Shown one piece after another: positions 7,183 to 17,600 of a stretch of 64,000 nucleotides of DNA. Made by a program: the position numbers and the translations under genes. The stretch comes from Pseudarthrobacter sp. SSS035 (lineage in GTDB: Bacteria; Actinomycetota; Actinomycetes; Actinomycetales; Micrococcaceae): contig NZ_CP096882.1 in NCBI RefSeq assembly GCF_023273875.1, forward strand, positions 3,162,001 to 3,226,000, given 5' to 3'. The notes below the pieces were generated by a model. It saw nothing but the letters and a program-made list of their open reading frames with translations. It ran no database searches and was not told where the DNA came from. Numbering within the stretch: position 1 is the stretch's first letter; each line of letters starts with the position of its first letter.

Positions 7183-8808
7183 ATGGCTTCGCAGGCAGTT
7201 GAGGTCGAAAAGAAGTACGACGTCGGTCAGGACGCCGAGGTGCCGTCGCTCGCGGAGATCCCCGGGGTCACCCGGGTAGGGGAGCCCCACGTGGACACCC
7301 TGGAAGCGGTGTACTTCGACACGCAAACCCACACGCTCGCCTCCCGTGACATCACGCTTCGCCGCCGCACCGGCGGAGTCGACGCTGGCTGGCACCTGAA
7401 GCTGACCGCGGAGGGCCCCGGACCCGACGAGGAGTCTGGCGACGCAGCCGGCGGCTCCGGCTCGGAACCCCGGCGGCGCCGCGAGCTGCACGCCCCGCTG
7501 GGCCAGCCCGGCGTCGTTCCTGACAGCCTGTTGGCGCACGTGCTGGCCTACCTCCGCGGCGAGGATGCAGCCCCGGTGGTCCGGCTGAAAACCCAGCGGA
7601 CCACCTATGCGTTATATGGCGAGGACGGTGTCCATCTGGCGGACCTGGCGGATGACCGCGTGAGCGCAGAGATGCTCGGCGCTGCGGGCGGCGCGGGTGA
7701 CGCCGCGGCGGGGGACGCGGCAGCGCCCGGGGGAGAGGCCCGGACGCGGCAGTGGCGTGAATGGGAGCTCGAGCTGGTGCACGGGAGTCCTGAACTGTTC
7801 CCGGCCGCTGAGGAAATCCTGGCGGCCGCCGGGGCGCTCCCGGCCAAGCACGGGTCCAAGCTGGCAAAAGTCCTGGCACTGCCGGCCAGGGGGTCCGGTG
7901 CCGCTGCGGGCCCAAAAAGTCCTGGCAAAAAGGGGCCTGTGTCGGACCTCCTGACCGCCTACCTGGCTGAGCAGACCAGGGAGATCCTGGCGCACGATCC
8001 CGGCGTCCGCCTGGAGGAACCCGAGGCTGTGCACGACCTGCGGTCGGCCACCCGCCGGGCCCGTTCGGCGCTGCAAGCCTACCGGCGGTTCTACAATGCC
8101 CTGGCTGTGCGGCACCTCGGTACCGAGCTCAAATGGCTTGGCCGCGTGCTGGGCGTGCCGCGGGACGCTGAAGTTATGCTGGACCGCCTGCGCGGGCATA
8201 TAGCGGAGCTGCCCCCGGTACTGGCCTCGGCGGTGAAGGACCGGCTGGAGGATGACCTGGGAGCGAGCCGGGACGCAGCCCACCGGAAACTCCAGATGGC
8301 GATGGTTTCCGCGCGCTATTTCCAACTCCTGGACGGCCTCGAGGCTTTCCTTGACAACCCGCCGGTCCGCCCGGGCGCCGCAGCCCCCGCCCGCAAGGCG
8401 GCCGGCAAGCTGGTGGCAAAGGCAGCCAAGAGGCTGGAGCGCGCAGCCAGGACAGCCAAGCGGACACACAGGGGAGCCGAGCACGAGACGGCGCTGCACC
8501 AGGTGCGCAAGGACGCCAAGCGGCTGCGGCACGTGGCGGAGTCCGTGGAGCCGGTCCACGGCAAGCACGCCACGAAAATCGCCAAGGCCGCGCGCCGCCA
8601 GCAGCAGATCCTCGGCGGTTTCCACGACAGCGTGGTGGCCCGGGACCTGCTGGCCAAGCTGGCGGCGGCGCCGGACCTGCCCGAGGCCGTCGCGTCAGCC
8701 TACGTCACGCTGCATACCCGGCAGGTGCAGCTCGCGGCCGACGCCGAAGCTGAGTACCTGAAGGAACGCAAGAAGTCCCTCAAGGTCCTCCGGGGGAAGG
8801 TCATCTAG
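7183..8808 (+). CDS. CYTH and CHAD domain-containing protein
   Basis: About 541 residues. The CYTH domain (~1-220) opens with the diagnostic ExExK pattern EVEKK at residues 7-11 and has the strand motifs TLRRRTGG and HLKLTAEG; such domains form a tunnel that binds triphosphate or polyphosphate. The CHAD domain (~262-540) is helical with conserved histidines (AVHDLRSATRRARSALQAYRRF and LHQVRKDAKRLRHVAE) and binds polyphosphate. A Gly/Ala-rich insertion interrupts the CYTH part at about residues 168-184. The start is the ATG at 7183 with GGAAGG ten bases before it. It converges with the phosphopantetheinyl transferase and overlaps it by 8 bases. Inorganic polyphosphate metabolism is likely; catalytic activity is unproven. 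Confidence 0.9.
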   Translation: MASQAVEVEKKYDVGQDAEVPSLAEIPGVTRVGEPHVDTLEAVYFDTQTHTLASRDITLRRRTGGVDAGWHLKLTAEGPGPDEESGDAAGGSGSEPRRRRELHAPLGQPGVVPDSLLAHVLAYLRGEDAAPVVRLKTQRTTYALYGEDGVHLADLADDRVSAEMLGAAGGAGDAAAGDAAAPGGEARTRQWREWELELVHGSPELFPAAEEILAAAGALPAKHGSKLAKVLALPARGSGAAAGPKSPGKKGPVSDLLTAYLAEQTREILAHDPGVRLEEPEAVHDLRSATRRARSALQAYRRFYNALAVRHLGTELKWLGRVLGVPRDAEVMLDRLRGHIAELPPVLASAVKDRLEDDLGASRDAAHRKLQMAMVSARYFQLLDGLEAFLDNPPVRPGAAAPARKAAGKLVAKAAKRLERAARTAKRTHRGAEHETALHQVRKDAKRLRHVAESVEPVHGKHATKIAKAARRQQQILGGFHDSVVARDLLAKLAAAPDLPEAVASAYVTLHTRQVQLAADAEAEYLKERKKSLKVLRGKVI

Positions 8809-9589
8809 GCAGCCGACCGGCACCAAACACGTCGGCCAGGGAGAGCGAAACCGGCGGCAGTCCAGAGCCCGCGGACACGGCAGCCAGGTAACCCTCCGGC
8901 ACCGGAACCGGGCCAACCGTCAGGCCATGGACTTTGGGTTGTCCGGGGCAATCGGCCACGAACAGGGAGCAGCCGGCCGGGGTGAGGTGCACGGAGGAGG
9001 GCTCGACGGCCAGGCCCAGCCCGGCCGCCTTGAGGACGGCTTCCTTGGCAACCCACAGCCGCAGGCGGCCGGCTACATCATGAGTTGGGAGCTGCCCGCG
9101 CTCGCCGGGCGCTGCCACAAACTCGTCGAACCCGTCGAACAGCCTGTCCGGAAGCCGTTCGATGTCCGCGCCGACCGGTGTTCGGGCCGGTCCCGCGGCG
9201 GCAATCATGGCACCGTGGCTGCGGGACAGGCTGAGGCTGACGCCCTCCACCGCCGGTTTCCCGTGCTGGGTGCTGCCGCAGCCGGAACAGAGGCGGGTCA
9301 CCCCCAAACCGGCGGCGGCGAGCGGAGGCAGGCCCAGCCACCGCGCCGCCAGCAGCCTGAACAGGACATGGGACGCGGCATAATCCAGCCGGTCCTCCAC
9401 GCGCCGGAACCGGCCAGCGGCGGTGACTTCCGCGGGGGACAGAAACGCTCCAAGCCCGCCCGCCGGCGCGCACCCCGACTCCAGCTTCCTGGACAGGACG
9501 CTGAGGAACACTACGCCGGTCAGGGCGCCGCTGCCGACGACGGTCCGGGCGCCGACGCCGCGGCCCGCGCCGTCGTCGTCGGCCGTCAC
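8801..9589 (-). CDS. 4'-phosphopantetheinyl transferase (Sfp type)
   Basis: About 262 residues. It transfers the phosphopantetheine arm from CoA to the carrier-domain serines of the adjacent NRPS. Metal- and CoA-binding motifs are present: GADIE at 140-144 and WVAKEAVLKAAGLG from residue 179. VSLSLSRSHGAMIAA gives the SxSH segment. The GTG start at 9589 overlaps the stop of the permease (GTGA), which fixes it; the reading frame is open much further upstream, but that part only shadows the permease. It is the last gene of the NRPS operon. SGCGSTQHGKP matches the usual xxCGxxGKP segment of Sfp enzymes. Confidence 0.92.
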   Translation of the reverse strand: MTADDDGAGRGVGARTVVGSGALTGVVFLSVLSRKLESGCAPAGGLGAFLSPAEVTAAGRFRRVEDRLDYAASHVLFRLLAARWLGLPPLAAAGLGVTRLCSGCGSTQHGKPAVEGVSLSLSRSHGAMIAAAGPARTPVGADIERLPDRLFDGFDEFVAAPGERGQLPTHDVAGRLRLWVAKEAVLKAAGLGLAVEPSSVHLTPAGCSLFVADCPGQPKVHGLTVGPVPVPEGYLAAVSAGSGLPPVSLSLADVFGAGRLPR

Positions 9590-10386
9590 CGTTTGCTGAT
9601 GCGCCGGTACTGGGCGATCGCCAACGGGGCGAAGACGGCAATGATGCCCACACTGCACAGCACCGAGTACAGCACGGCATTCTCCGCGGGCCAGCCGCTC
9701 GGCACACCGAAGCCGGCGGGGGCAGGATTGCCGAACAGCTCGCGGGCGGCACTCGCCACCGCGGTTACGGGGTTCCACTCGGCAATGGTGCGCAGCGGGC
9801 CGGGCAAGGAGTTCACGGACACAAAGGCGCCGGAAACGAACGTGACCGGGAACAGCCAGACGAGGCCCAGGCTCTGCGCCACCTCGACGCTGCGGGCTGT
9901 CAGGGCAATCACGGCCCCGATCCACGAGACTGCGAAGGCGAACAGCAGCAGCAGCGCGAGAGCCGCCAGCGCCGGGGCCGGACCGGTGGTGATCCGCCAG
10001 CCGATGGCGAGGCCGCAGGCCATGGTCACCAGCACGGACAGCACGCTGGTGAACAGGTCCGAGGAGGTGCGGCCCAGGATGACGGCCACGCGGGACATCG
10101 GCAGGGACCGGAACCGGTCGATCAGCCCGAGCTGCAGGTCCTTGGCCAGGTACACGGCCGTGAACGAGGCGTTGAACGTCAGGGTCTGGGCGAGGATGCC
10201 GCCGTTCAGGAAACTGCGGTACTGGTCCCCGCCGAGGGTTCCGCCGAAGACGAAGCCCAGCAACAGGACAAACATGACGGGCTGCACGATTCCAGTGACC
10301 AGCGCGCCGGGTGTGCGCAGAACGTTGAGGAGGTTGCGCCGGGCAATGACTGAACTGTCCCGGGCGGCTGCGGTGATGGCGCTCAT
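9586..10386 (-). CDS. ABC transporter permease (DrrB/ABC-2 type)
   Basis: About 266 residues with six membrane segments and the ABC-2 membrane fold. The N-terminal part (VIARRNLLNVLRTPGALVTGIVQPVMFVLLLGFVFG) and LIDRFRSLPMSRVAVILGR are characteristic of daunorubicin-resistance-type permeases. It overlaps the upstream ATPase by four bases (ATGA) and the downstream phosphopantetheinyl transferase by four (GTGA). With the ATPase it probably exports the NRPS product or serves self-protection. Confidence 0.9.
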   Translation of the reverse strand: MSAITAAARDSSVIARRNLLNVLRTPGALVTGIVQPVMFVLLLGFVFGGTLGGDQYRSFLNGGILAQTLTFNASFTAVYLAKDLQLGLIDRFRSLPMSRVAVILGRTSSDLFTSVLSVLVTMACGLAIGWRITTGPAPALAALALLLLFAFAVSWIGAVIALTARSVEVAQSLGLVWLFPVTFVSGAFVSVNSLPGPLRTIAEWNPVTAVASAARELFGNPAPAGFGVPSGWPAENAVLYSVLCSVGIIAVFAPLAIAQYRRISKR

Positions 10387-11375
10387 GCGGGCACCCCTTC
10401 CGTCTGGGTGGCGGCTTCGTTGGTGGCCGCCTCGTTCTCGGCGGCCGCGTGGCCGGTGAGCTGCAGGAACACATCGTCCAGGGTGGGGCGGCGCAGGGAT
10501 GCTTCCTCCACAGGCAGCGAGCGGGCATCAAGTTCCGAGAGGACCCGGACCAGAAGGCGGTGGCCGCCGGCGGTGGCGACGGAGACGCGCAGGTTCTGCG
10601 GATCCAGTTCGGGGCGGCAGTCCGGCCCCGCCGCCTGTTCCAGCACTGCGGCTGCGGCGGTGAGGTCCGCCGCGTTGCGCATGACGACGTCGATCCGTTC
10701 CGATCCGGCGTTCTGCTTCAGTTCCGTGGCGGTCCCCTCGGCGATGACGCGGCCGTGGTTGATGACGGCGATGTGGTCTGCCAGCCGGTCCGCTTCCTCC
10801 AGGTATTGGGTGGTCAGCAGCACGGTGGTGCCGTCCGCCACAAGGCGGGACACGACGTCCCAGGTGTCCAGCCGGCCGCGCGGGTCCAGCCCGGTGGTGG
10901 GCTCATCCAGCACCACTACCTTGGGCCGGGCCACGATGGCACCGGCAAGGTCCAGCCGCCGGCGCATGCCGCCGGAAAAGGTGCCGGAACGTTTTCCGGC
11001 GACGTCGGTCAGCCTGAAGTTTTCCAGCAGTTCGTTGGCCCGGGCCGAGGCGGTGCGCCTGTTCATGCCATAGAGCCGGCCCACCATGTGCAGGTTTTCG
11101 AAGGCGGTGAGTTTCTCGTCGACGGCGGCGTACTGGCCGGACAGGCCCAGGTTCCGGCGGACGAGGTCCGGGTCCGCCAGCACCGAGTGGCCGGCCACCC
11201 GCGCGTCGCCGCCGTCCGGGGACAGCAGGGTGGTGAGCACTTTGACGGTAGTGGTTTTGCCGGAACCGTTGGGTCCCAGCAGCCCCAGGACGGTCCCCTC
11301 CCGGGCGTGCAGGGAGAGTCCGTCCAGGGCTTTGAAGCTGCCGAAACTCTTGGTGACGTTCTCGACCCGGATCAA
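10383..11375 (-). CDS. ABC transporter ATP-binding protein (DrrA type)
   Basis: About 330 residues. Walker A is GLLGPNGSGKTTT (~34-46), the signature is SGGMRRRLDLA, Walker B is VVVLDEPTTGLD, and the switch region is LLTTQYLEEADRLAD. The C-terminal extension (LRVSVATAGGHRLLVRVLSEL..., then RRPTLDDVFLQLTGH) is the DrrA-type regulatory domain. It overlaps the MbtH gene upstream (ATGA) and the permease downstream. It energises export of the compound made by the NRPS; the substrate is inferred from context. Confidence 0.92.
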   Translation of the reverse strand: MIRVENVTKSFGSFKALDGLSLHAREGTVLGLLGPNGSGKTTTVKVLTTLLSPDGGDARVAGHSVLADPDLVRRNLGLSGQYAAVDEKLTAFENLHMVGRLYGMNRRTASARANELLENFRLTDVAGKRSGTFSGGMRRRLDLAGAIVARPKVVVLDEPTTGLDPRGRLDTWDVVSRLVADGTTVLLTTQYLEEADRLADHIAVINHGRVIAEGTATELKQNAGSERIDVVMRNAADLTAAAAVLEQAAGPDCRPELDPQNLRVSVATAGGHRLLVRVLSELDARSLPVEEASLRRPTLDDVFLQLTGHAAAENEAATNEAATQTEGVPA

Positions 11376-11584
11376 TGCGCGGCGGCGAGCTCGGCGACCT
11401 TGCGCGGAGCCATGTCAGTCCAGGTGCGGGATACGTAGTTCAGGCAGGCCTCGCGGTTGTCCGGGCCGAACATGGTGACCCAGCCCTGCGGAACGGCGGC
11501 GAAGGCCGGCCAGAGCGAGTGCTGCTGATAGTCGTTGACCAGGACGGAGAACGTTGCGGACTTGTCATCGAATGGATTCGTCAT
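11372..11584 (-). CDS. MbtH family protein
   Basis: Seventy residues, the family size. The diagnostic pattern is complete: NDYQQHSLWPAFAAVPQGW, then NREACLNYVSRTWTDMAP. MbtH proteins bind NRPS adenylation domains and are often needed for their solubility and activity. The ribosome site AGGAAAG lies before the ATG. It sits 64 bases after the NRPS stop and overlaps the ABC ATPase, so the whole set is one transcription unit. Confidence 0.96.
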   Translation of the reverse strand: MTNPFDDKSATFSVLVNDYQQHSLWPAFAAVPQGWVTMFGPDNREACLNYVSRTWTDMAPRKVAELAAAH

Positions 11585-11648
11585 GGTGACTTTCCTGTCT
11601 GTTCTGTCGGGTGGATGGGCTCCCCTTGTGTAACAGGAGCATCACTGG

Positions 11649-14600
11649 TTATTCGGCTCCGCTGCCCAGCCGGATGGCCAACGCGGGCATGATTGTGCTG
11701 AGAGCCCGGTCACTTAAGAGCTCCGAATGGCGCGTGTCCACAGCCACATCGGTGATGGTCCCGGTGATGTAGGGCGCCCACGCCGCGCTTCCGGGCGTGC
11801 CTGCCGGCACGTCGTCGGTGGCACGGAAGAACAACAGGTCACCAGCGAACACCTGGGGCAGATCCTGGCGGATCAGCCCGGCCAGCGCCGGGAAGTTGCC
11901 CGCCATGGCCCCGACCGAATCCAGCGGCACGTTGCCCAGCGGATTGTGGTTTTCGCGCAGGATTTCCTGGGTGCGTTCGGCGTCGAGGGCCTGCAGGTCC
12001 TCACCGGACAGATCGTAGCCCTGCGCGTCGAGATAGCTGGCCCACAGCGCCGGTCCTGTCCCGACGTCGGCGTTGTCCTGCTGGCCGGGGAAAGCGTCCA
12101 GGATGGCCAGGAACGCCACCTCCTCGCCGAGCTCCTGCAGCCTGGTGGCAAGCCGGTGGACCAGGGACCCGCCGAACGAGTAGCCCATCAGGTGGTAGGG
12201 GCCCGCGGGCTGTACGGAGCGGATCTGCGCGATGTAGTCATCGGCCAGCCCGGTCAGCGTCGCCGCCTGGACCGGGTGGGTCCGGCCCGGCTCCATCCCG
12301 GGCATCTGCAGCCCGATCAGGGGGCGTTCCGGATCCAGCCGGCCCAGCATCGAGGCATAGCCCCAGCTGATGCCGGACGCCGGGTGCACGGCAAAAAGCG
12401 GCTGCTTGGTTCCCGTGGTGCGCAGCGGCAGCAGCTGCCGGAGGCTGTCCGCAGCGCTCTCTCCGGCCCCCTTCGAGGCCTCCAGGAGCAGCCCCTCCAC
12501 GGTGGGGGCCCGGAACAGCGACTGGACCTGCAGTTCCGTCCCCAGCGCGGCGTTGACCTTGGCAACCAGCGGCTGCGCCAGGAATGAATGGCCGCCCAGC
12601 TCGAAGAACGATTCGTCCACTCCGGCACGGTCCAGGGACAGCACCTCGGCGAAGATGCCGGCCACGGCCGCTTCCCGCGGGGTCCGCGGACTCCGCCCCG
12701 CGCTTCGCGTTGCGGTGCCGGGATCCGGGAGCGCGGCGGTGTCCACCTTGCCGTGCGGTGTCAGCGGCACGTCAGGAATAACCACGACGGCGGCGGGCAC
12801 CATGTAGTCCGGCAGCAGCCCCCGCACGTGGTGGCGGACGACGTCGGGCAGGGCACCGCCGCCGGGTTCCGCACCGGCCGCCGGCACCACGTAGGCAATC
12901 AGGCGGAGGCCGCCGTCGTCGTTGTTCCCGACAGCGCGGACCACCGCCTCGCCGACGCCGGGCGCGCTGCGCAGTGCGTTCTCCACCTCTCCGGGTTCCA
13001 CCCGGAAGCCGCGGATCTTCAGCTGGTCATCGTTGCGGCCGCCAAAAACGAGCCGGCCGTCGGCGTGCCGGAAGACCACGTCGCCGGTGCGGTACATGCG
13101 GTCGCCGCCGCCCGCGAAGGGGTCGGCCACGAACCTTTCGGCGGTCAGTCCGGGCATGCCGCGGTAGCCGCGGGCCAGCTGGCTGCCGGCAACGTAGAGC
13201 TCGCCGGCCGCGCCGGGCAGGGTGTGCTGCAGCCTGGCATCGAGGACGTACAGCCGTGTTCCGGCGGTGGGCAGGCCCAGGACGGGTGCCTCCGTGTCAC
13301 CCACCCGCGCCACCACGGTGTCCACGGCGGCCTCGGTAGGTCCGTACAGGTTCCAGGCCCGGACGCCCGGGTGCGCCGCGACGGTTGCCCAGAGCCCGGC
13401 GTCGAACGCTTCCCCGCCGAGGGCCAGGCTGAAGGCATCCGCGCCGCCGGCGTGTCCGGCCAGGAGACTCGCGAACTCCGGCTCGGTGAGGAGCTGGCGC
13501 AGGTAGCCGGGGGTGGTTTCCCAGGCGTTGATGCGGTGCCTGGCGAAGTAGCCGGCGAGCTGCCGGGAGTCCCGGCGGGTGTCGTCGGAGATGACGTACA
13601 GCTCGTGGCCCGCCACCATCCACAGAATCGGATCCCAGGACGCGTCGAAGCCGACGCCCGTGGTGTGGGCCACGCGCCGGCGGCCAATTCCCCGCAGCAG
13701 CGTCTCCCGGTGGGAGGCGAGCAGCGCGGCCAAGGCGCCGTGGCTGACTTCCACGCCCTTGGGGCGGCCCGTGGAGCCCGACGTGAAAATCACGTAGGCC
13801 AGGTCCCGTGGGTCGGGGTGGTGGACCGGAACCTCGCCGTGCCCTCCTTCGGCGGCCAGCTCATCAAGGAGGAGGACTCGGGGCCGGACGGTGAGGCCGT
13901 CAAGGATCCCCGCCACCCTGCCAGCCAGCGCCTCGGTGGTCAGGATTGCCTGCGGTGCGGCATCCTCAACGATGGCCCCGGCGCGATCGTCCGGGTATTC
14001 GGTATCGATGGGGTTGTAGACGGCCCCCGCGGACAGGACACCCAGCAGGCTTTGCACCGTTCCCAGCGAGCGCGGCAGCATGACGGAGACTACGTCGCCG
14101 CGGCTGACTCCCGCTGCTGCAAGCCCGACGGCGATCCGGGTCGCCGATGCGGCCAGGCCCGCGAAACTCAAGGTCCCGCCGTCGGGCTCTTTTCCTGGAC
14201 CGTCCGCACCCGCGGCGACCAGCGCGGTGGCGTCGGGCGTGGCCCTGACAGTTGCGGCGAAGGCAGCCAGGATTCCGGGTTCGTCGTCCCACAACGCAGC
14301 CGCAGTGGCAGAGTCCGAGCGGGACCCGGCGGTGGCGGCCATGAGGAGGGCCGCTTCCGCTTCCCCGACCAGTGGGAGCGCGGAAACAGGGACGTCGGGG
14401 GACATGGACGCGAGGTAAAGCAGCCGGCCGAAGTCTTCCACAAGCCGTTGGGCCGTTTCGGTGCTGAACATGGCGGCGTTGTAGTCAACGGTGGCGGCCA
14501 GGCCGCCGTCGTCCTCGGGCCGGAAGGTGAAGGCCAGATCGAACTTGGCCTCCCCGGACGCGGTCTCCGGTTCCGGGGTCACGGTGACGCCCGGCAGCTG

Positions 14601-17600
14601 CGGGACGGGCGGCGCCTCGTTGTCCACCGTGAGCATGGTCTGGAACAGGGGGTGCCGGCCGAGTTCCCGCTCCGGGTTCACGGCCTCGACGAGCCGTTCG
14701 AAGGGGACGTCGTCGTGGTCGAAGGCATCAAGGATGCTCTCCCTCGACCGGCCGAGCATGGTCCGGAGGCTGGGATCCCCGGCGGCAGTGACCCGCAGCG
14801 GCAGGGTGTTCACGAAGAACCCCACAAGCTGGGCCAGGGCAGGATCCGTCCTGCCGGCGGTGGGGGAGCCGATTACCAGATCGTCGCCGGCGCCGGTGCG
14901 GTGCAGGAAGGAGGCGAGTCCGGCGTGGAGCGCCATAAAGAGGGAAGCGTTCGACGCCGAGGCCAGGGTGTTGAGGGCCGTGACGCTGGCGGAACTGATC
15001 CGGAACCCCAGCTGTGCGCCGGGTTGGCGCGATTCGCGGGGGCGGCGGTTGTCCGCGGGCAGCGTGAGCTCGGCCGGGATCCCGGCCAGCGTGCGCCGCC
15101 TGTGTTCCAGCCTGGATGCGAGGGCTGTACCGTCGAGCTGCTGGCGCTGCCAGGTGCTGAAGTCCGCGTACTGCAGGGGAAGCGGGGCAGGTCCGGCCGC
15201 CGGACCCGTGCCAACCGCCGGACCGTTGCCAGCCACGGGACCCGTGCCGAGCGCGGCCTCGTATGCGGTAGTGAGGTCACGTGCCAGCGGGGCCAGGGAG
15301 GCTCCGTCGCTGGCGATGTGGTGCATCACCAGGTGCAGGACCCACTGGGACGGACCGCCGTTGGGCGCACCGCCGTCGGGCCCGACCCGGATCAGCCGGG
15401 CACGCAGCGGCAGGTCGGTGCGGACATCAAAGCCGCGTTCGGCGTCGTCCCGCAGGAGCTGCCGGACTTCGTGGTCCGAGGCCGCGGTGCTGACGGCGAG
15501 GCCCATGCCGGCGGTGTTCGTTTCCGGGTCCAGGATGAGTTGCTCCGGAACGCCGCCGGTCGCCGGGTAGACGGTCCGGAGGACTTCGTGCCGCTGGAAC
15601 AAGGACTCGACGGCGGCGGCCAGGGCCGGATCGTTAAGCTCACCGGACAGGCGGACCGCCAGCGAGATGTTGTAGTCGGCGGAGCCCGGATCCAGCTGGT
15701 TCAGGAACCACATCCGGGACTGGGCATAGGACAGTTCCAGGCGGCCGGGACGGACGGCGTCGGGGCCGACCAGCCAGTCCGGGAGGGGAGTGGGCAGGTC
15801 CTGCTTTTCGAGGCCGCTCTCCGTTGCGACAGATGCTGCGGATGCCCCGGATGCCCCGGATGCGGCGGACCCGGCGGACCGCGTGGAAGCTGCGGTCCGT
15901 ACCGGCCCGCGCACGGCACCGAGCAGCCCCGCAGGGGTGGGCTCGTCAAAGAGGGTGCGCAGCGGCAACTCAGTGCCGAATTCAGCCCTGATCCGGCCCA
16001 TCATGGAGATGGCCAGCAGGGAGTGGCCGCCCAGGACGAAGAAGTCGTCCGCCATGGAGACGTTCTCCACGCCCAGGATTTCGGCGAAGATCCCGCACAT
16101 GGTGCGCTCGTCAACGGTGGCCGGCGCGATGCCCAGGCCGCTGCCGGAGGCGACCGGGGCGGGAAGGGCCCTGCGGTCCAGCTTGCCGTGCGGCGTCAGC
16201 GGCATCGCGGGGATCTGCATCAGGACGGCCGGGACCATGTAGTCCGGCAACCTGTCCGCGGCCAGGCGTCGGAGGTCCTCGGGAGCTGTGGTTCCCGTGT
16301 AGTAGGCCACCACGCGGTGGGCCGGTTCGCCGTCGGGAAGGGCAACGGCCCGCTCAACGCCGGGGTGCGCGGAAAGCACGGCTTCAATCTCGCCGAGTTC
16401 GATCCGGAACCCGCGGATTTTGACCTGCTCGTCCGTGCGTGAGAGGAACTCCAGCGAGCCGTCGGGGGCGCGCCGGACCAGGTCCCCGGTGCGGTACATC
16501 CGGCTGCCGTCGGCCGCGAACGGATTGGCCACAAAGCGGGACGCGGTTTCGGCGAGGCGCTGGTCGTAGCCGCGTGCCATGCCAGGTCCGGCGAGGTACA
16601 GCTCACCGGGGATGCCGGCCGGAACCAGTGCCAGGTACTGGTCCAGCACAAACGTATCCGTATTGGCGATGCCGCGGCCGATGCTGGGTGCGTCTCCGAT
16701 GACCCTTGCCGTGAGGGAATCCACGGTGAACTCGGTGGGGCCGTAGAAGTTGTGGGCTTCCACCTGTGGCGTGGACGCGAGCAGGGTCCAGAGCTCCGCC
16801 GGGACCGCTTCGCCGCCGAGGGCGAGCAGCAGAGGCTGGTCCCGTCCGGCGTCGAGCAGGCCGCTCTGGAGGAGCTGGGCGGCGTAGGACGGGGTTGTCT
16901 CCAGGACGTCGATGGCGTGCTCGCGGCAGTAGCCGCTCAGCGCTTCCGCATCGCTGCGGACCTCGTCCGCCACCACGTGGAGTTCCGCCCCGGCCACCAG
17001 CCAGAGCATCGGGTCCCAGGCGGCGTCGAAGCCCAGGCCGGCGATGTGCGCCACGGACACCGGGCCAGCGCCTGCCGCCCTGAACCGCGGGGTGTACAGC
17101 GTGCGGTGATGGTGGAAGTAGAGGTTGGCGAGGGCGCTGTGCTCCACGGCCACGCCCTTGGGGCGCCCGGTTGAGCCCGATGTGTAGAGCACGTAGGCCA
17201 GGTCCGTTGCTGCCGGGAGCAGCTGTTCAAGCGCCGCGTCCGGGACGTCCCTGCCGGCGTCGTGCAGCATCTGCATGCTGAAGGTCCGCCGCCCGCCGGA
17301 ACCAAAGGCGTCCGGCCCTGCGTCCGTTCCCGCGGCTCCGGCGCCCCGGCTGTCAGGCGCGGCGATCACCACTGCCGGGGCGCCGTCGGCCAGGATCATG
17401 CCGATCCGTTCCGCCGGATAGCTCAGGTCCACCGGAATGTAGACGGCCCCGGCGGCCAGGACGGCCAGGGCCGCAACCACAACGTCGGCGGTGCGGGGCA
17501 GCAGGACGGCAACACGGTCGCCCGGTTCCACCCCCGAGGCCACGAGCCCCTTGGCAGCGGAGGCCACCAGGCTGTGGAGCTCGCCGAAGCTGATGCCGTG

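Noticed and set aside
8801..10531. 576-codon open frame covering the phosphopantetheinyl transferase
   Set aside because: Only the part after the GTG at 9589 has family similarity; the rest lies out of frame over the ABC permease gene.
12588..16442. 1284-residue open frame on the plus strand opposite the NRPS
   Set aside because: It is the antisense shadow of a high-GC NRPS gene, with low-complexity Gly/Arg/Ala composition and no domain signature.
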